From positions 1-64,000 of the forward strand of contig JALQPE010000075.1 of assembly GCA_030407315.1 (NCBI GenBank): 64,000 nucleotides of DNA, in the 5' to 3' direction. The notes under the pieces are model-generated. The model did not search any database. It was not told the origin of the DNA and was given only the letters and a program-made list of their open reading frames with translations. Positions within the stretch are counted from its first letter, which is position 1. Each line of letters opens with the position of its first letter. Origin of the DNA: Asparagopsis taxiformis. Taxonomy: Eukaryota; Rhodophyta; Florideophyceae; Bonnemaisoniales; Bonnemaisoniaceae. The translations under genes and the position numbers were made by a program. Positions 11,536 to 22,700 of the stretch are shown here, in pieces.

Positions 11536-11573
11536 GTACGTGCGCGAATCTTGATCAAGATTCGCGCACGTAC
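11536..11573. repeat. 38-bp perfect palindrome
   Basis: GTACGTGCGCGAATCTTGA followed directly by its exact reverse complement, with no loop. It sits 600 bp upstream of the transposase start at 10935. It could be the fused end of a small foldback element. 10936-11535 otherwise shows nothing recognised. Confidence 0.9.
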
Positions 11574-11639
11574 CTTCGTTCCATCCTCTACCTTCGAGGG
11601 TATGCGTTGAGGGAAGGGTGGGTTTTGAGTCTGACTATT

Positions 11640-12560
11640 TCCGTTAATGCGATATTTTTCATGGGAAGCCTGTTGACTGATGGTGTGTATTGAGCGGAGG
11701 ATGGAAGAGAGGTACGTGAAGTTTTGAAAGTATGCTGTGAGGGAAGGTTGTTTTGAGTCTGACTGTTGTGGTTGATTCCGATGTTGTGTAGATGATGCAG
11801 GAATGTTGATGACGGAAGGTAAGTTTCATTGAGTGCCAAGATGTGCTTTGCGAAGATATGGACTGCTGACTATGATTATTATTCATTGCAAGGTTTTTGG
11901 ATCATGGTTTGTATTGTGTGTAGGATGGATGAGAGGTACATTTGCGAGTTCTCAGGGTATGTAGCGAGGGAAACGTTGGTTTTCAATCTGACTGTTGCGA
12001 TTGATTCCGATGTTGCGTAGGTGATGGAGGAATAGTGATGACGGAAGGTAAGTCACATTGGGCGCCCAGACCGGTTGTGCGAAGATGCGGAATGCTGACT
12101 ACTTTTCTTGGCTACACGATTACGTGATATATGGTTTTTATTGTGTGCAGGATGGAACGGGTAAGGTAAGTGTGCGAGTTTTGAAAGTAAGCAGCGAGGG
12201 AAGCTTGGTTTTGAGTCTGACTATTTCCGTTGATGCGATATTTTTCATTGGAAGCCTATTGAGTCATGGTGTGTATTGTGTGGAGCGAAGGTAAGTGTGC
12301 GAGTTTTGAAAGTAAGCAGCGAGGGAAGGTTGGTTTTGGGTCTGACTGTTGTGGTTGATTCCGATATTGTGTAGGTGATGCAGGAATGGTGATGACGGAA
12401 GGTAAGTTTCATTGAGCACCAAGACTTGTTTTGCGAAGATATGGACTGCTGACTTTGATTATTCATTGCAAGGTTTTTGGATCATGGTTTGTATTTTGTG
12501 TAGGATGGATGATTCACTCATCCTCTCGGAGAGGTAAGTAAGGGAGTTTCTAGGATATCT
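11640..12560. repeat. complex diverged tandem repeat
   Basis: Phrases recur in order: GAGTCTGACTGTTGTGGTTG, ATTCCGATGTTGTGTAG, GATGCAGGAATG.TGATGACGGAAGGTAAGT, ACTGCTGACT, TTGCAAGGTTTTTGGATCATGG, GAGAGGTA. Unit starts fall near 11706, 11933, 12166, 12288 and 12530, so spacing alternates between about 230 and 122 bp. GGTAAGT and TGCAAGG phrases look like splice sites but recur with the repeat. Reading frames here are repeat artefacts. Confidence 0.7.
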
Positions 12561-12983
12561 GTCGTGGTAAGCGTTGCTTTTGAATCTGACTGTTGGGGTT
12601 GATGTTTTGTATGTGATGCAGGAGTGGTGAAGCAGGAACGGCAGGACTGAAGGAGAGTGAAGAAGGGATGTAGGAAGATGGGGAATGAAGCTGTGAGGTG
12701 TTTCTGGTATGTGTATATTTTGGGGCATACGATAGAAGTGAGAGTGCGTTTCAAGTGGTGTAAGATTTTGCTGACCATGTTCGTGTTTGATGTCTTGATG
12801 ATGTAATGGGCTGGGGTGGTGTCGAGGAAAGCGGGGATGGAATTGGGAAGGAGCGGATTTTTGTAATCTAGGTCGTGAGGGTTCTTGCAGTATGTGCGGA
12901 TGGTGGTGCATGGCGTTCGGATGGTAGGGAGAACGTGATAGTGAGGGAGATGGGTGATCGACGATATGCTGACAGGTATTTTG

Positions 12984-13108
12984 TATTCTGGCTGGATACG
13001 TATTTCGTATTCTGGCTGGATACGTATTTCCTATTCTGGCTGGATACGTATTTCCTATTCTGGCTGGATACGTATTTCCTATTCTAACCGGGTATTTATT
13101 TCCTATTC
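12984..13108. repeat. 24-bp tandem repeat, about five units
   Basis: Unit TATTCTGGCTGGATACGTATTTCC-like. The first four copies are nearly identical and the last (TATTCTAACCGGGTATTT) is diverged. The period is eight codons, which makes an apparent repeat protein on the minus strand. I treat that frame as accidental. Confidence 0.85.
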
Positions 13109-13237
13109 TAGAGAGACGTGTTGTATACGAGCAGTTTCCTAAATGAGAGAATAAAATACGGTCCGATATGGGACCTGAATTTACCATCCGCTGTAATTTC
13201 TTCCCTCCCGGTTTTCGCTGATATATTGTATACTGGA

Positions 13238-13449
13238 TGTCGGGTCCTAGTATTCCGCCAAACGTACTAGAGAAAGTGGATGTCGGGTCCTAGTATTCCG
13301 CCATATGTACTAGGGAAAGTGGATGTCGGGTCCTAGTATTCCGCCAAACGTACTAGAGAAAGTGGATGCCGGGCCCTAGTATTCCGCCATATGTACTAGA
13401 GAAAGTGGATGTCGGGTCCTAGTATTCCGCCATATGTACTAGAGAAAGT
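13238..13449. repeat. 43-bp tandem repeat, five units
   Basis: Unit contains GATGTCGGGTCCTAGTATTC, then CGCC(A/T)(A/T)(A/T)(C/T)GTACTAGAGAAAGTG. Units begin near 13238, 13278, 13321, 13364 and 13407. The reverse complement phrase GACTAGGACCCGTACTAGAG recurs at about 13524-13545, so the array lies inside an inverted arrangement next to the E1 break. Confidence 0.9.
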
Positions 13450-13450
13450 G

Positions 13451-13497
13451 GACGTCCGCATCCAAAAAATTTTTATTTTTTTTTGGACGCGGACGTT
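13451..13497. repeat. hairpin with A/T loop beside transposon break
   Basis: GGACGTCCGCATCC, then an A/T-rich run, then GGACGCGGACGTT form an imperfect inverted repeat. GGACGTCCGCGTCC recurs at 13551-13565, exactly where homology to the E1 transposase begins. The phrase may mark the end of an insertion that removed the 3' part of E1. Confidence 0.6.
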
Positions 13498-13577
13498 CAT
13501 TTGTTCTAGTAAATCTCGGGGCCGACTAGGACCCGTACTAGAGAGACTGGACGTCCGCGTCCACTTCCGAAAACACA

Positions 13578-15566
13578 GACGCCAGTACTGCTCAGGTCAT
13601 ATTTGCGGAAACTGCAGATGTGGCACGGAGAGTTTGATGTGTGTCCAAGAACATCCAGGGTATGTGAAACTGCAGGATAGTCTCCAATGCTCCCCACTGG
13701 GTCTAGAAATACCACAATATCTTCTCCCTCTGCATTTTTCGTTGGGAAACCCTCTGTGCTTCCTCGCACTATATCTTGAACGATATATCGCAATACACAA
13801 TTTGTGGACACTCCCGGAGGTGGCAAACGAATCACTCGAACCGCTTGGTAGCTTCCCCTTTTCCGAGGCGGTAGATTGAGAGGTAACATATAGCATCCAC
13901 CAAAACTTCCCTTCCTGCTTGTGAATGGTTCAAAGTCATCCGTGTAAAGGAGAAATCGGTAAACAAAGTAGTTTCGACCATCCTCCAGCTTTCCCCAACA
14001 TGGTGCATCTTCTCGCGGAGACGCTGGGTGCCATTGCGACCTGTGGTCTCCGAAACCATCCGAGAACACCCCTGAAACACGAATTTCTTCATAGTTGGGG
14101 CTTCCTAGTCTATCGGGCGGGTTTCTGGCTTCAGCAAAGCTCGCGCCCGGTGAAAAGCAAAGTAACATGGTGGATGCTTCTCCGACCTGCTCTTTCAAAT
14201 ACCTGTTCACCAATACGACGTGTGGAACAATATCACCCTCTTCCATTCCAATTGGTAATAGAACGGTTATCACGTCCCCAGCTCGTGTTCCTTTTCCCTT
14301 GGCTCCTGCTCCGATTACACATTGCGATATCGCTCGCAGAGCATGCTGCCTCTCCCATTCCAATAGATGTGACATTCGCGGCTGCAGATATTTTTCGACA
14401 TGCACATCATGCTCACCGTCGTGTCGAGCCTCATAGGTAACTATGGTCCTAGCATGAAGTTCCCACAACGACGTAACCGCCACTCTTCTCCTCTTCGGTT
14501 TCCCACCATCTCTGTCATTCTTCCTGAACCCTTTTGCTCTTTCGATGACGGCAACCTGACGAGCTCCTGGATGACATCGGATTCGAATTGCTGTTCCATC
14601 AGGTACATAAATGTGCTTCAAACCCTTTTTCCCATCGCTGTCAATGGGAACAACTGCTGTGCGAACGAATGGGTCGCTCAAAACACCCCTCCTGCACTTT
14701 GCAATGAACGAATCTTCAATGCTGCACTCTGCGGTTGATTTTTCTCCTTCCGAGCTTCGATTGTTCGCATCACTGCGGAATGCTTCAAAGATTGGTCGAG
14801 TCTGGACATCTTTCAGAGCCCATGTGCTTGGGAGTACAATACGAACTTTCGCCATTCCTCCACAATTGTCTCTGTCATCTGTTGTTCCACGGGTTCCTAC
14901 TGCACCTCGATGCTGTGCAGCTCTTGCTCCGCTCTTTCGAAGGTCTATCGGAAACTCGATGTCACAGCTCTTTGCATAGCAGTGTTTCCTCAAGAATGGT
15001 AGTATCTTCTGTCGCATCACAGAGTCCGACGGGACGTGCTCACTTGGATCTCTGCGGAAATTCATTCCGAACAGGGTACCTTCATAGTGGGCTCTTGTCA
15101 TTCTTTGAGTTCCACTCAGCTGAAGAGCCCCATACATCGCAGGCCATTGTAGTAATGCCTTGAAATCACCACATGCTTCATCCCCAGCATTTCGGTCTAT
15201 CGGGCCTCCAGTTGAAATGGAATCAGAACCTCGTCCGGTTGCTTCTTCCGATTCCATTAGCGTGCTCGATGCTACGTAGATGTCACTTCCAGCTTCATCG
15301 TTGTTGCTGTACACATCAATAAAACCTTCTATTGTGTCACCCATAGGGATTGGGGACTCCAATAGGTCATCTGTGGTACACTCACGTCGTAGCTCATCAC
15401 CTCTCGGGATTTCTTTGTTCATGCAGGTTGCATCACTGCTGCGGATTTCTCCCTGCAGTTTCCCAGGAAGCTGTTTACTGGGACTGGCCACATTGAGTGA
15501 ATCGAATCTCGCCTTTGTCCTACGACTTGTGGTTTTCTTTCGAATAGGAGTCCGTCTCGGAGCCAT
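13578..15566 (-). pseudogene. CACTA-like transposase, 3'-truncated (E1)
   Basis: ATG at 15566 starts MAPRRTPIRKKTTSRRTKAR, a basic N terminus shared in style with the intact transposases of E2 and E3. Conserved blocks follow: ALKDVQTRPIFEAF, LYTDDFEPFTSRKGSFGGCY, MLPL, PPGVSTN, FLDPVGSIGDYPAVSH and HTSNSPCHIC. Homology stops around residue 658, just after the CxxC block, and the frame runs into unrelated sequence before a stop at 13506. About 570 residues, including the HRLIE...HQPLKR block, are missing, so the protein is very unlikely to be active. The N-terminal half is identical in style to the partial E5 copy at 63666. Confidence 0.85.
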
Positions 15567-15668
15567 CTTGATGTTTTTGTTCTTTTCTTCTTCGCTCAGT
15601 TTTGTTGCATAGAATACAACTCTAAACTTCTATGACATGACTACTATCTCAATACAGTACTACTACTT

Positions 15669-15911
15669 TTAACCGTTACGAAACCTTTCCAGGCTTTCAT
15701 TCGATCCAATGAACTGGTTCACCACAATGCTTTGCCCTATGCTCATTGCTTTATGCACATTGATTGCTATTTCATCCGGACTCAACATCGTTTTGCTATC
15801 TTGTATCGCATTCCCTAACCACAAACCAGCCAAGATGTATCCATTTCCGGAAAACGGCCGTTTATTTCGCAGTGATGCTCTAGGCACTAATACTGAATCT
15901 GATTTTCTCAT
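15669..15911 (-). CDS. small ORF upstream of the E1 transposase
   Basis: 80 codons (starts MRKSDSVLVPRASLRNKRPF), same strand and same frame as the transposase, ending 100 bp before its ATG. The E5 copy has 81 codons: the only length change between copies is one 3-bp indel that keeps the frame. It matches no family I know. It could be an uORF, an upstream exon of the transposase, or chance. Confidence 0.35.
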   Translation of the reverse strand: MRKSDSVLVPRASLRNKRPFSGNGYILAGLWLGNAIQDSKTMLSPDEIAINVHKAMSIGQSIVVNQFIGSNESLERFRNG

Positions 15912-16528
15912 ACACGTACTTCCTACTCGTATACTCTACCATTTTCGGCCCTATTTACAAGTTGAAAGCACAATCTCTCGTTGAATCGTACTCGGTGTGA
16001 TATCTTAAATTAGCATAAATTTATATATTGCAATGCAGATTCACTGCTCGCTTGCAACATGAAAATTATAAAATTTCTCCCACACTGCTGTTTCCTAGCC
16101 GCCCACATCCACGTGGCCCGCTTTGACTGCCTGCCAAGTGTGCTCAGAGCATGCAATGACGTCATCGATATATACCGTCCAAATCATCACTGGAAGCGCG
16201 GACTCCTCGTCCAGGAAAGTGCGCCATTTTTCCTACTCCTCGCCTCCCCCTTTCCAGTAGGCCCCATATGCTAGTGTTTTTCCTATATTTCTGTAGTGAT
16301 GACGTCATTATAGACTAGAGAAGGCGGTAGAAGATACAATAATTTTGCGCCTGTTCTGCCAGGTCATGTGCTTCAAAGCGTAATTCGCACCCTAGGTATC
16401 GTTTTTCTGGGCCTCCCATCGCACCGCTCCGTTTCAAATTCATCCCTCTATTGTTCTCCTACACGTCATTTCCGCCCGCAGAGTGCTACTTAAACGACAG
16501 ATTCTGGAAATCCCTGTTTCCATCTTCA

Positions 16529-16662
16529 TATCCGTCGGAAACAAAGCAACAACTCTGGCTGTGGAAGCAGTATAGATCATCTATACTGCTTCCAAAGCGT
16601 AAGTTGTAGATCATCAATACTGCTTCCAGAGCCAAAGTTGTTGCTTTGTCTCCGACAGATAT
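16529..16662. repeat. foldback repeat in the E1 leader region
   Basis: Outer arms TCCGTCGGAAACAAAGCAAC and GTTGCTTTGTCTCCGACAGA, inner arms TGGAAGCAGTAT and ATACTGCTTCC, the latter present three times. The foldback is present in E5 at about 62569-62701. It immediately precedes the ATG of the spliced mini-ORF at 16661. Confidence 0.85.
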
Positions 16663-16996
16663 GAACCATGATGGTACGTTTCCACAACTCACGCCACTAA
16701 CCCAGTTTTCTATTCGTTTTCTCTTTCTCAGGTTTCCAGTCGGTGAGTGTTCCACTTCTACTTTCATTTATCTTTCTCTCTTACCACTTCTCCACTACTT
16801 TTCTTTTCTGCCTGTGAGTACATATCTCAATTTGGGATGCAATGGTATTTGTTAAGGTACGTTAGTCTCCTAATCACCATCAATTTCCCTCTCCAATTCA
16901 ACGTCACTAACTTGTTTCCTTTCTCTACATCATTTTTTCTTCTTCTCTTCATTTCCTAGCTTATTCATGCAGCTCAATCAGTTGATAGATTTCTAG
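16661..16996 (+). CDS. candidate four-exon micro-ORF directed toward the element end
   Basis: Exons 16661-16673, 16732-16742, 16819-16856 and 16960-16996 join into 33 codons (32 residues plus TAG). Introns: 16674-16731 (GTACGT..CAG, CACTAAC inside), 16743-16818 (GTGAGT..GAG, the weakest acceptor) and 16857-16959 (GTACGT..TAG, CACTAAC inside). The strand is opposite to the transposase, running toward the CACTA end. The same sequence is in E5 on the minus strand. The splice signals are better supported than the peptide; the transcript may be non-coding. Confidence 0.35.
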
Positions 16997-17369
16997 ACTT
17001 TTCTAGTAGTTTTAGTTTTACTCGTCGGAATAGTGTTAGTTGTAGTAGCATTTTTAACATAGGGATTGTTTATTCTCAATGTAGCCTGCGCAAATAAACA
17101 AATCCAGAGTGAAGCTTCCCATATCGCACCCTCTTAGATTGCTACCTATCCTACCGCGTATACCTCTCGCTAGCTCATAGTCACTACGAAATAAAAATTC
17201 CTAGCCGTACTATTCTGTCCATTCCCATATGAATACCGTCCATGCCCCATCCTCATAGCGCTAGAACTGCCTTCCTCTACCCCAGAAAGATGCCCACGAC
17301 AGCGTGACGCTCCATCTCATCCACCACTCCCAGACACCGAATTTTACTATATCAGGACACTACTTTTAC

Positions 17370-17893
17370 TGTCTCCAGGTGCTGCCCAGGGCAGCACGAA
17401 ATACTGTCTCCAGGTGCTGCCCAGGGCAGCACGAAATACTGTCTACAGGTGCTGCCCAGGGCAGCACAAAGTACTGTCTACAGGTGCTGCCCAGGGCAGC
17501 ACGAAATACTGTCTACAGGTGCTGCCCAGGGCAGCACAAAGTACTGTCTACAGGTGCTGCCCAGGGCAGCACAAAGTACTGTCTACAGGTGCTGCCCAGG
17601 GCAGCACAAAGTACTGTCTACAGGTACTGCCCAGGGCAGCACAAAGTACTGTCTACAGGTACTGCCCAGGACAGTGAAAATCACTGTCTCCAGGTACTGC
17701 CCAGGGCAGCACAAAGTACTGTCTACAGGTACTGCCCAGGGCAGCACAAAGTACTGTCTACAGGTACTGCCCAGGACAGTGAAAATCACTGTCTCCAGGT
17801 ATTGCCCAGGACAGTGAAAATCACTGTCTCCAGGTACTGCCCAGGACAGTGAAAATCACTGTCTCCAGGTACTGCCCAGGACAGTGCACCGTG
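17370..17893. repeat. 35-bp tandem array, 15 units
   Basis: Unit (C/A)AGGT(G/A)CTGCCCAGG(G/A)CAG followed by CAC(A/G)AA(A/G)TACTGTCT or TGAAAATCACTGTCT. Each unit contains the palindrome GTGCTGCCCAGGGCAGCAC. Two unit types alternate at the right end. E5 has the same array with eight units. Dense short motifs inside the ends are normal for CACTA elements, where they bind the element's accessory protein. 15912-16528 and 17000-17370 show nothing further. Confidence 0.9.
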
Positions 17894-18244
17894 TTGGTTC
17901 CATCTATTGTCCCAGACAGCGTATTTCACTATCCGGCCATGTTGCCTTGGCCAATACAAAACACTATCCGCCAACACTGCCCAGTACAGTAAATTACATC
18001 ATATCCAGCTATTGAATAAATCATTAATTTTTACTGTCTCCATTCACTGCCTCAGACAGTACTGTGAGACAGTGTTTTTTACTGTCTGCAGACAGTGTTC
18101 CGTACTGTCTGCCAGACAGTGCAAATCACTGTCTCCAAGTGTGGCATTAATTTTCATTTGCCGCATAGTGATTTTTACTGTCTCAGACAGTAAAAATCAC
18201 TGTCTCGCAGTACTGTCTGAGGCCCCCTTTTCAACACCGTAGTG
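17893..18244. repeat. E1 subterminal ACAGTA/TACTGT repeats and CACTA terminus
   Basis: ACTGTCT, AGACAGT and ACAGTAAAAATCACTGTCT occur in both orientations up to the CACTAC end at 18244. Sequence beyond it (TATAAC) does not match the left flank of E5 (GACTA), as expected for two separate insertions. Confidence 0.85.
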
Positions 18245-19324
18245 TATAACATTGCGCAATTTTACACACTAGTGCACTTGTCAGCATGCTGAACAGCAGT
18301 ACGACGCCATCATCATGCGCTGGAATGTATCGTAGGACGTCTGCGAAGTTAGTTAAAAGTCTAGACTGTAGGACCAGCCGGGGTGGCGATCGCTAAGGGA
18401 GTTCTAGAATTGCAGCCGTGTCAGGGCGAGGTGAACCGTAACGCGCTGGTTGAACTTGCGTTCGCGCGTCGCTCGGTCGCGCTGGCGAACGGGTGGTACA
18501 ACGGCGGAACGCGTAGGGAACGATCGCAACACGGGATTCGCGGGCCGGCGCAAGCCGTGATCTCAGGGCGAGATCACCGAGTAAACTCGAGCACAACGCG
18601 ATCCACACAGGGGTCGTAAATCCCTGGCCTAGTGGCGTGCGACGCAACGCGCGCTATCGCGGTGCGACGCGGTTCGACGATCGGTTTATGCGCAGCGCGC
18701 ACGCGAACGTCGGCGATCGTGAGCAACCCGCACGCAACGTTGTAACGCAATCGGTCCTCGCGATTCGCTAAACGCTTAACTCGTAGCTGCGAAGATGCTG
18801 GCTGTTTATTGGTAAGGTGCGAAGCTGAACGACCATTAGTAGCTAACTACTCCGGACAGGCTGTCCTTGCGTGGCCGGCCGGCGGCCGCTCGCTCGCACG
18901 CAAAAGGGAAATATTTTGGGAAAAAGACTTTCGTCATAAAAAACCCAAAAAGGGAAATAAAAGGGAAATTCGTAAAAAGCGCTACACGTGGCGCCGGGCT
19001 CGCGGTTTCGTGGCAACGTACGCGCGCACGCGCTCGCATCCACGCTCCGTGACACGTAATCAAAACGCCACGCGTACGCTCGCTTACTAACTAACTAAGA
19101 TAGATGCACGCGAATTCATCCCGACGCAATCGCAGCGAACGCGCGCCCGTCGACGAAATAAATTGCGTCACATAGAGTAGTTTAACGATCGATATCCAAA
19201 ACTAGGAATTCCCAGCAAGATTTATTCGTAAAAGAAGAATCTGATGATTATCGTTCCATAAACTAGTCAGACGTTTCAGTTGGTTAGTTCTGGAATAAAG
19301 CATGAACGATTAGAGCGGTGCTTT
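18245..19324. other. CpG-rich spacer without recognised gene
   Basis: 18400-19150 is full of CGCG, GCGA and AACGCG words, unlike the A/T-richer flanks. Short ORFs on both strands have no family features. It may be host sequence or the left arm of E2. Confidence 0.5.
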
Positions 19325-19440
19325 AAATTTGGAAATTTTTCATTCTGAAATTACTGCAGCAAAAAGTGATCTAGCCAAGTGCACTTTGCTAGATCACTTT
19401 TTACTGCAGTAATTTCAGAGCGAAAAAAATTACCAAATTT
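19325..19440. repeat. M palindrome, copy 1
   Basis: Near-perfect palindrome: AAATTTGGAAATTTTT, TGAAATTACTGCAGCAAAAA, GTGATCTAG, a GTGCAC centre, then the complement ending TTACCAAATTT. Six copies of 110-120 bp occur between 19.3 and 33.5 kb and nowhere else in the window. Confidence 0.9.
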
Positions 19441-19799
19441 CAATTGTGAATCGAGAACGAGTCTGGCTACTATTATTTCTCTACTATCTCCTTGCCATTC
19501 GCGCTCGTTGAAGTTAGTTTACTGGCACAGAGTGCAAGCGACTTACGCACCCCTTCCAAACTAGTACAAACCCCTACTCTAATCCCTGCAATACAACTCT
19601 GGCTTCTGTCGCCATCCTCACGTCCCCTCGCGAGATATCGGCGGCGTGTCGGTTCCAGAATTTCCGATTTCGAATTTATTGGCGCCGCGTGGACTTTGGA
19701 GGGCGTGGACTTCCAGTCCGCCCTTTGATCGTCGAAAACTTTCCCCACTCATCTTTTTCCATTCTCCCTGCTCTCCCTTTTCTCTTCACCTCACAAGTA

Positions 19800-22700
19800 A
19801 TGGCGGAAGTACGACGGCGACATGGGCTCGTCGTAACACGCAGCGAAAATGGACCAACAGAACCGCATGATTTGTACGGAGACGGAACAATTCTCTGGGT
19901 GGATCCGGCGCGCGTTGTTTCAATTCCAGCAATTGAAGGGGCTGCCACTCCTGCCTCTGATATTCCCCGCGGAACGCACCTAAACTTCGATGCTCTCTAT
20001 CTGTACGGTACCATAGCGGAAAACGGGGACGTTACCCTGGTTGGAGTTATGGACGTGTGCGAAGAGGTATTGTCACGCCCCCGAACCAAGACTTCAAGGT
20101 ATTTACTCCGCATGTGCTATGAGTCTATTTCCACGAAACCGCATACGCTTGCCTTGATTCTGTATCACATTCCGGAGAGCGAAAGGACAATTCCGTTCTA
20201 CGAAAGTGTGTCAATTGTAGCTTACATGCGGGACTGCTGGCATAATAGAGAGAAGGACGAAGATAACGTTCCACTCGAAGAACGTTCACTCTCAGCGTTC
20301 CGAAGGGCTGTGGGCAGTCTGTACAGATTCAATCTACCATCTCTAGAAGCCATCGTAATCGTTGACAGGTGGTTTTCATATGCGTACCACCGCCACACGT
20401 TTAACATTGTGCAATCAGTGCGGAACTTCACGAGTACTGGTGATGATGGCAATACAGAGCTTGATACTAGAGTATGGGATCTGTTTCTTACCAGCTGTGG
20501 GATGCAGGATTTGTCGGTATCGTTCTTTATTCCGGTGTACATCAATGAGCGTGATGAGCCAAGGGGTGTAGAAATTTCAACGAAAACCTCCCAGAGTCCT
20601 CGTCCCTCAGGTCCAGTGTTCTATGAATACCAAAACCATAACACACAGGAAAGGACAGCTATTGGACGAGATGCGTACTCCAGGCAAACTCTGGCTTGTC
20701 AATTCTTTGTTTCACACGTTCAGGAAAGGGCTACAGATCATGGTAACTGGGCAACTCCAAGATATTCCCCGTCTTTCCGGAAAGTTGTATTTCTCATGGG
20801 ATTGATTCAGATGGATCGAGACTGGAAGTTGCGAGTAGAAACGCGCCCACGACAACGGACAAGAACCAGGTCTGCGGCTAGATTGACAGCGCTAATCAAA
20901 AAGGACAGTCCTTTTACCGCACAGCGTCTGGGATATGGGGTTCATCAGGTTCTGGCAGCATGGGATGAGTTGGCAAAATCCTTGGGGTCAGGCGGTGCAG
21001 AAGAGCTCCTACAACCTTACCTTCTTTACGACCAGAGACTGTTAACGTACCACGTCCTGGACTCGGAAAATAGGGGCTTTTCACCGCTTCGAGAGCTGAA
21101 GACCTTGTTGCATGGCAGAGGAGCTGTTCGAAGAGTGCAACACTCGGCAAGCATTTCAAGTGCTGCTGTCCATCGTACGCTGCTGCAAGACGCTCAGATG
21201 CGCCTCTGTGCAAAGTCATTCTGGGAACACTTAATGGCAATATGTCGCAATGACAAATTGTTCAACCTATCTGTCTCGGCTCCGCAAGATATACCGTTCA
21301 TACAGAGCTTCCAGCCGTCCCCCGGTTCCCCGGTTTCCGGGAGGTTCACGACTATTCCGGCACTGGCGATGGTGGAAAGGCAGCTCACAGCGTTCAGCCT
21401 CACAGAAGAGCCGCAATCAACGCCCGACCCAAATGAGGAGCTGTTCAGAGAAATGGAGACGACAGCTTCTCCAGTGCGGGAATCTTCGGTAACCCGACAG
21501 GTGTCGGAAGCCGTGGCCGCGAACCCGACTAAGCGTAGGCGTCTAGAGGTCAGTACGATCGGTGCAGCAAGCTCAGGGGCTAACCCGGCTAGCAGCAGCA
21601 CCGGTCCAAACGAAGCTGATGTGAACTCCATGCGGGTCGAAGAGGAAGTGTTAATTCCTGCGGAACTGGAGAACATGAAAGGATGTTTCCTACATACATT
21701 CAACTGTAGTTTCCGAGACCTTCTGAAAAACTACGACGCCGTTGACAATCCTGGTAAGCCGCAAATCCGGGAAGGTGCTCAGTTGGTCCTCACTGACCCG
21801 CCGTACAATACTAGGCGTATTTCCGGCAGAGGAAACTCTGGTTACGATGTCCTCCGTCAGGAAGAAATCGAAGACACGGTAGCTGAAATTTCCAAGGTGA
21901 CGCGCAAGGGTGGTCATGTTCTCATATTCACATCTGCTGCTCTGTTCTACAATTGGGTTTACGAGCTCCGCAAAGTGAAGTACTCTGCCGGCTATCCTAT
22001 GTTTGCCGTTGATTCGCAGCCTATTGTGTGTACTCGGAGTCCGACACATTTCACATCCCCCCGTATCGTATCACGACAAGTTTGTTGAATATGGTGGAGT
22101 TGGTCGTACATGCCACCAAGCTCGGCAAGGGGAGAGAAGGCTGGGGGATGGTTAATTACCGAAATGCCGGATACATACCTTCTAGATTCAAGGCTTGGAC
22201 AAATGTCATCGACAACATCCCGCGGATCACTGCGTCGGAGACGGTGAAATATATGGACAAGGACAAGAAGAAGGTTACGTTGCGCCCCGAGCAGAAGACC
22301 GTCGCTCTCATGCAAGAGCTCATTGGGCGTTTCTCACACCAGGGCGACCTGGTTGTTGACATGTTTGCTGGAACTTTCTCCACTGCTGTTGCATGCCTGA
22401 CAATGCACTATGGTCAGTACAGGAGGTTTGTCGGGTGTGAGAAGTTCAAGGATTGCTACGAACTGTCTCTTCCTAGAGTCAACGTCGCATTTCTCCACCA
22501 GGTCTCTATTGGGAACTTTGCCCAGCAGTCCACGACTGCCCTACAGCAGCTGGCTTCTGCTCGTCTGGGAACTTCGGAAGAGAGTTCATCATTGAAGACA
22601 ACCTCAAAAATGCCCATTTCAACCAAACTTCCGCCCCACCTCATCAGCTTTCTTACTGGCATCTGGTGCATTCCGGACCAGCACAAGGAGTTGACAGACC

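Larger units (their letters stand above)
13578..18244 (-). mobile_element. E1: CACTA-type element, 5' part only
   Basis: The right edge at 18221-18244 is, on the minus strand, CACTACGGTGTTGAAAAGGG followed by GGCC, a CACTA terminus, and it matches base for base the start of E5 at 61235. Inside lie subterminal ACAGTA/TACTGT repeats, a 35-bp tandem array, an intron-bearing region, a palindrome and the transposase start. The element is broken near 13578 within the transposase gene, so its other end is missing. Over 15233-18244 it is almost identical to 61235-64000 in inverse orientation, the main difference being seven array units. Confidence 0.85.

Noticed and set aside
12459..13187. 242-codon minus-strand ORF with an eight-residue repeat
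   Set aside because: Created by the 24-bp tandem repeat; no domain, and composition unlike the real genes.
17370..17893. CRISPR-like regular repeat array
   Set aside because: Units are contiguous 35-bp tandem repeats without unique spacers, inside CACTA ends of a eukaryotic element.
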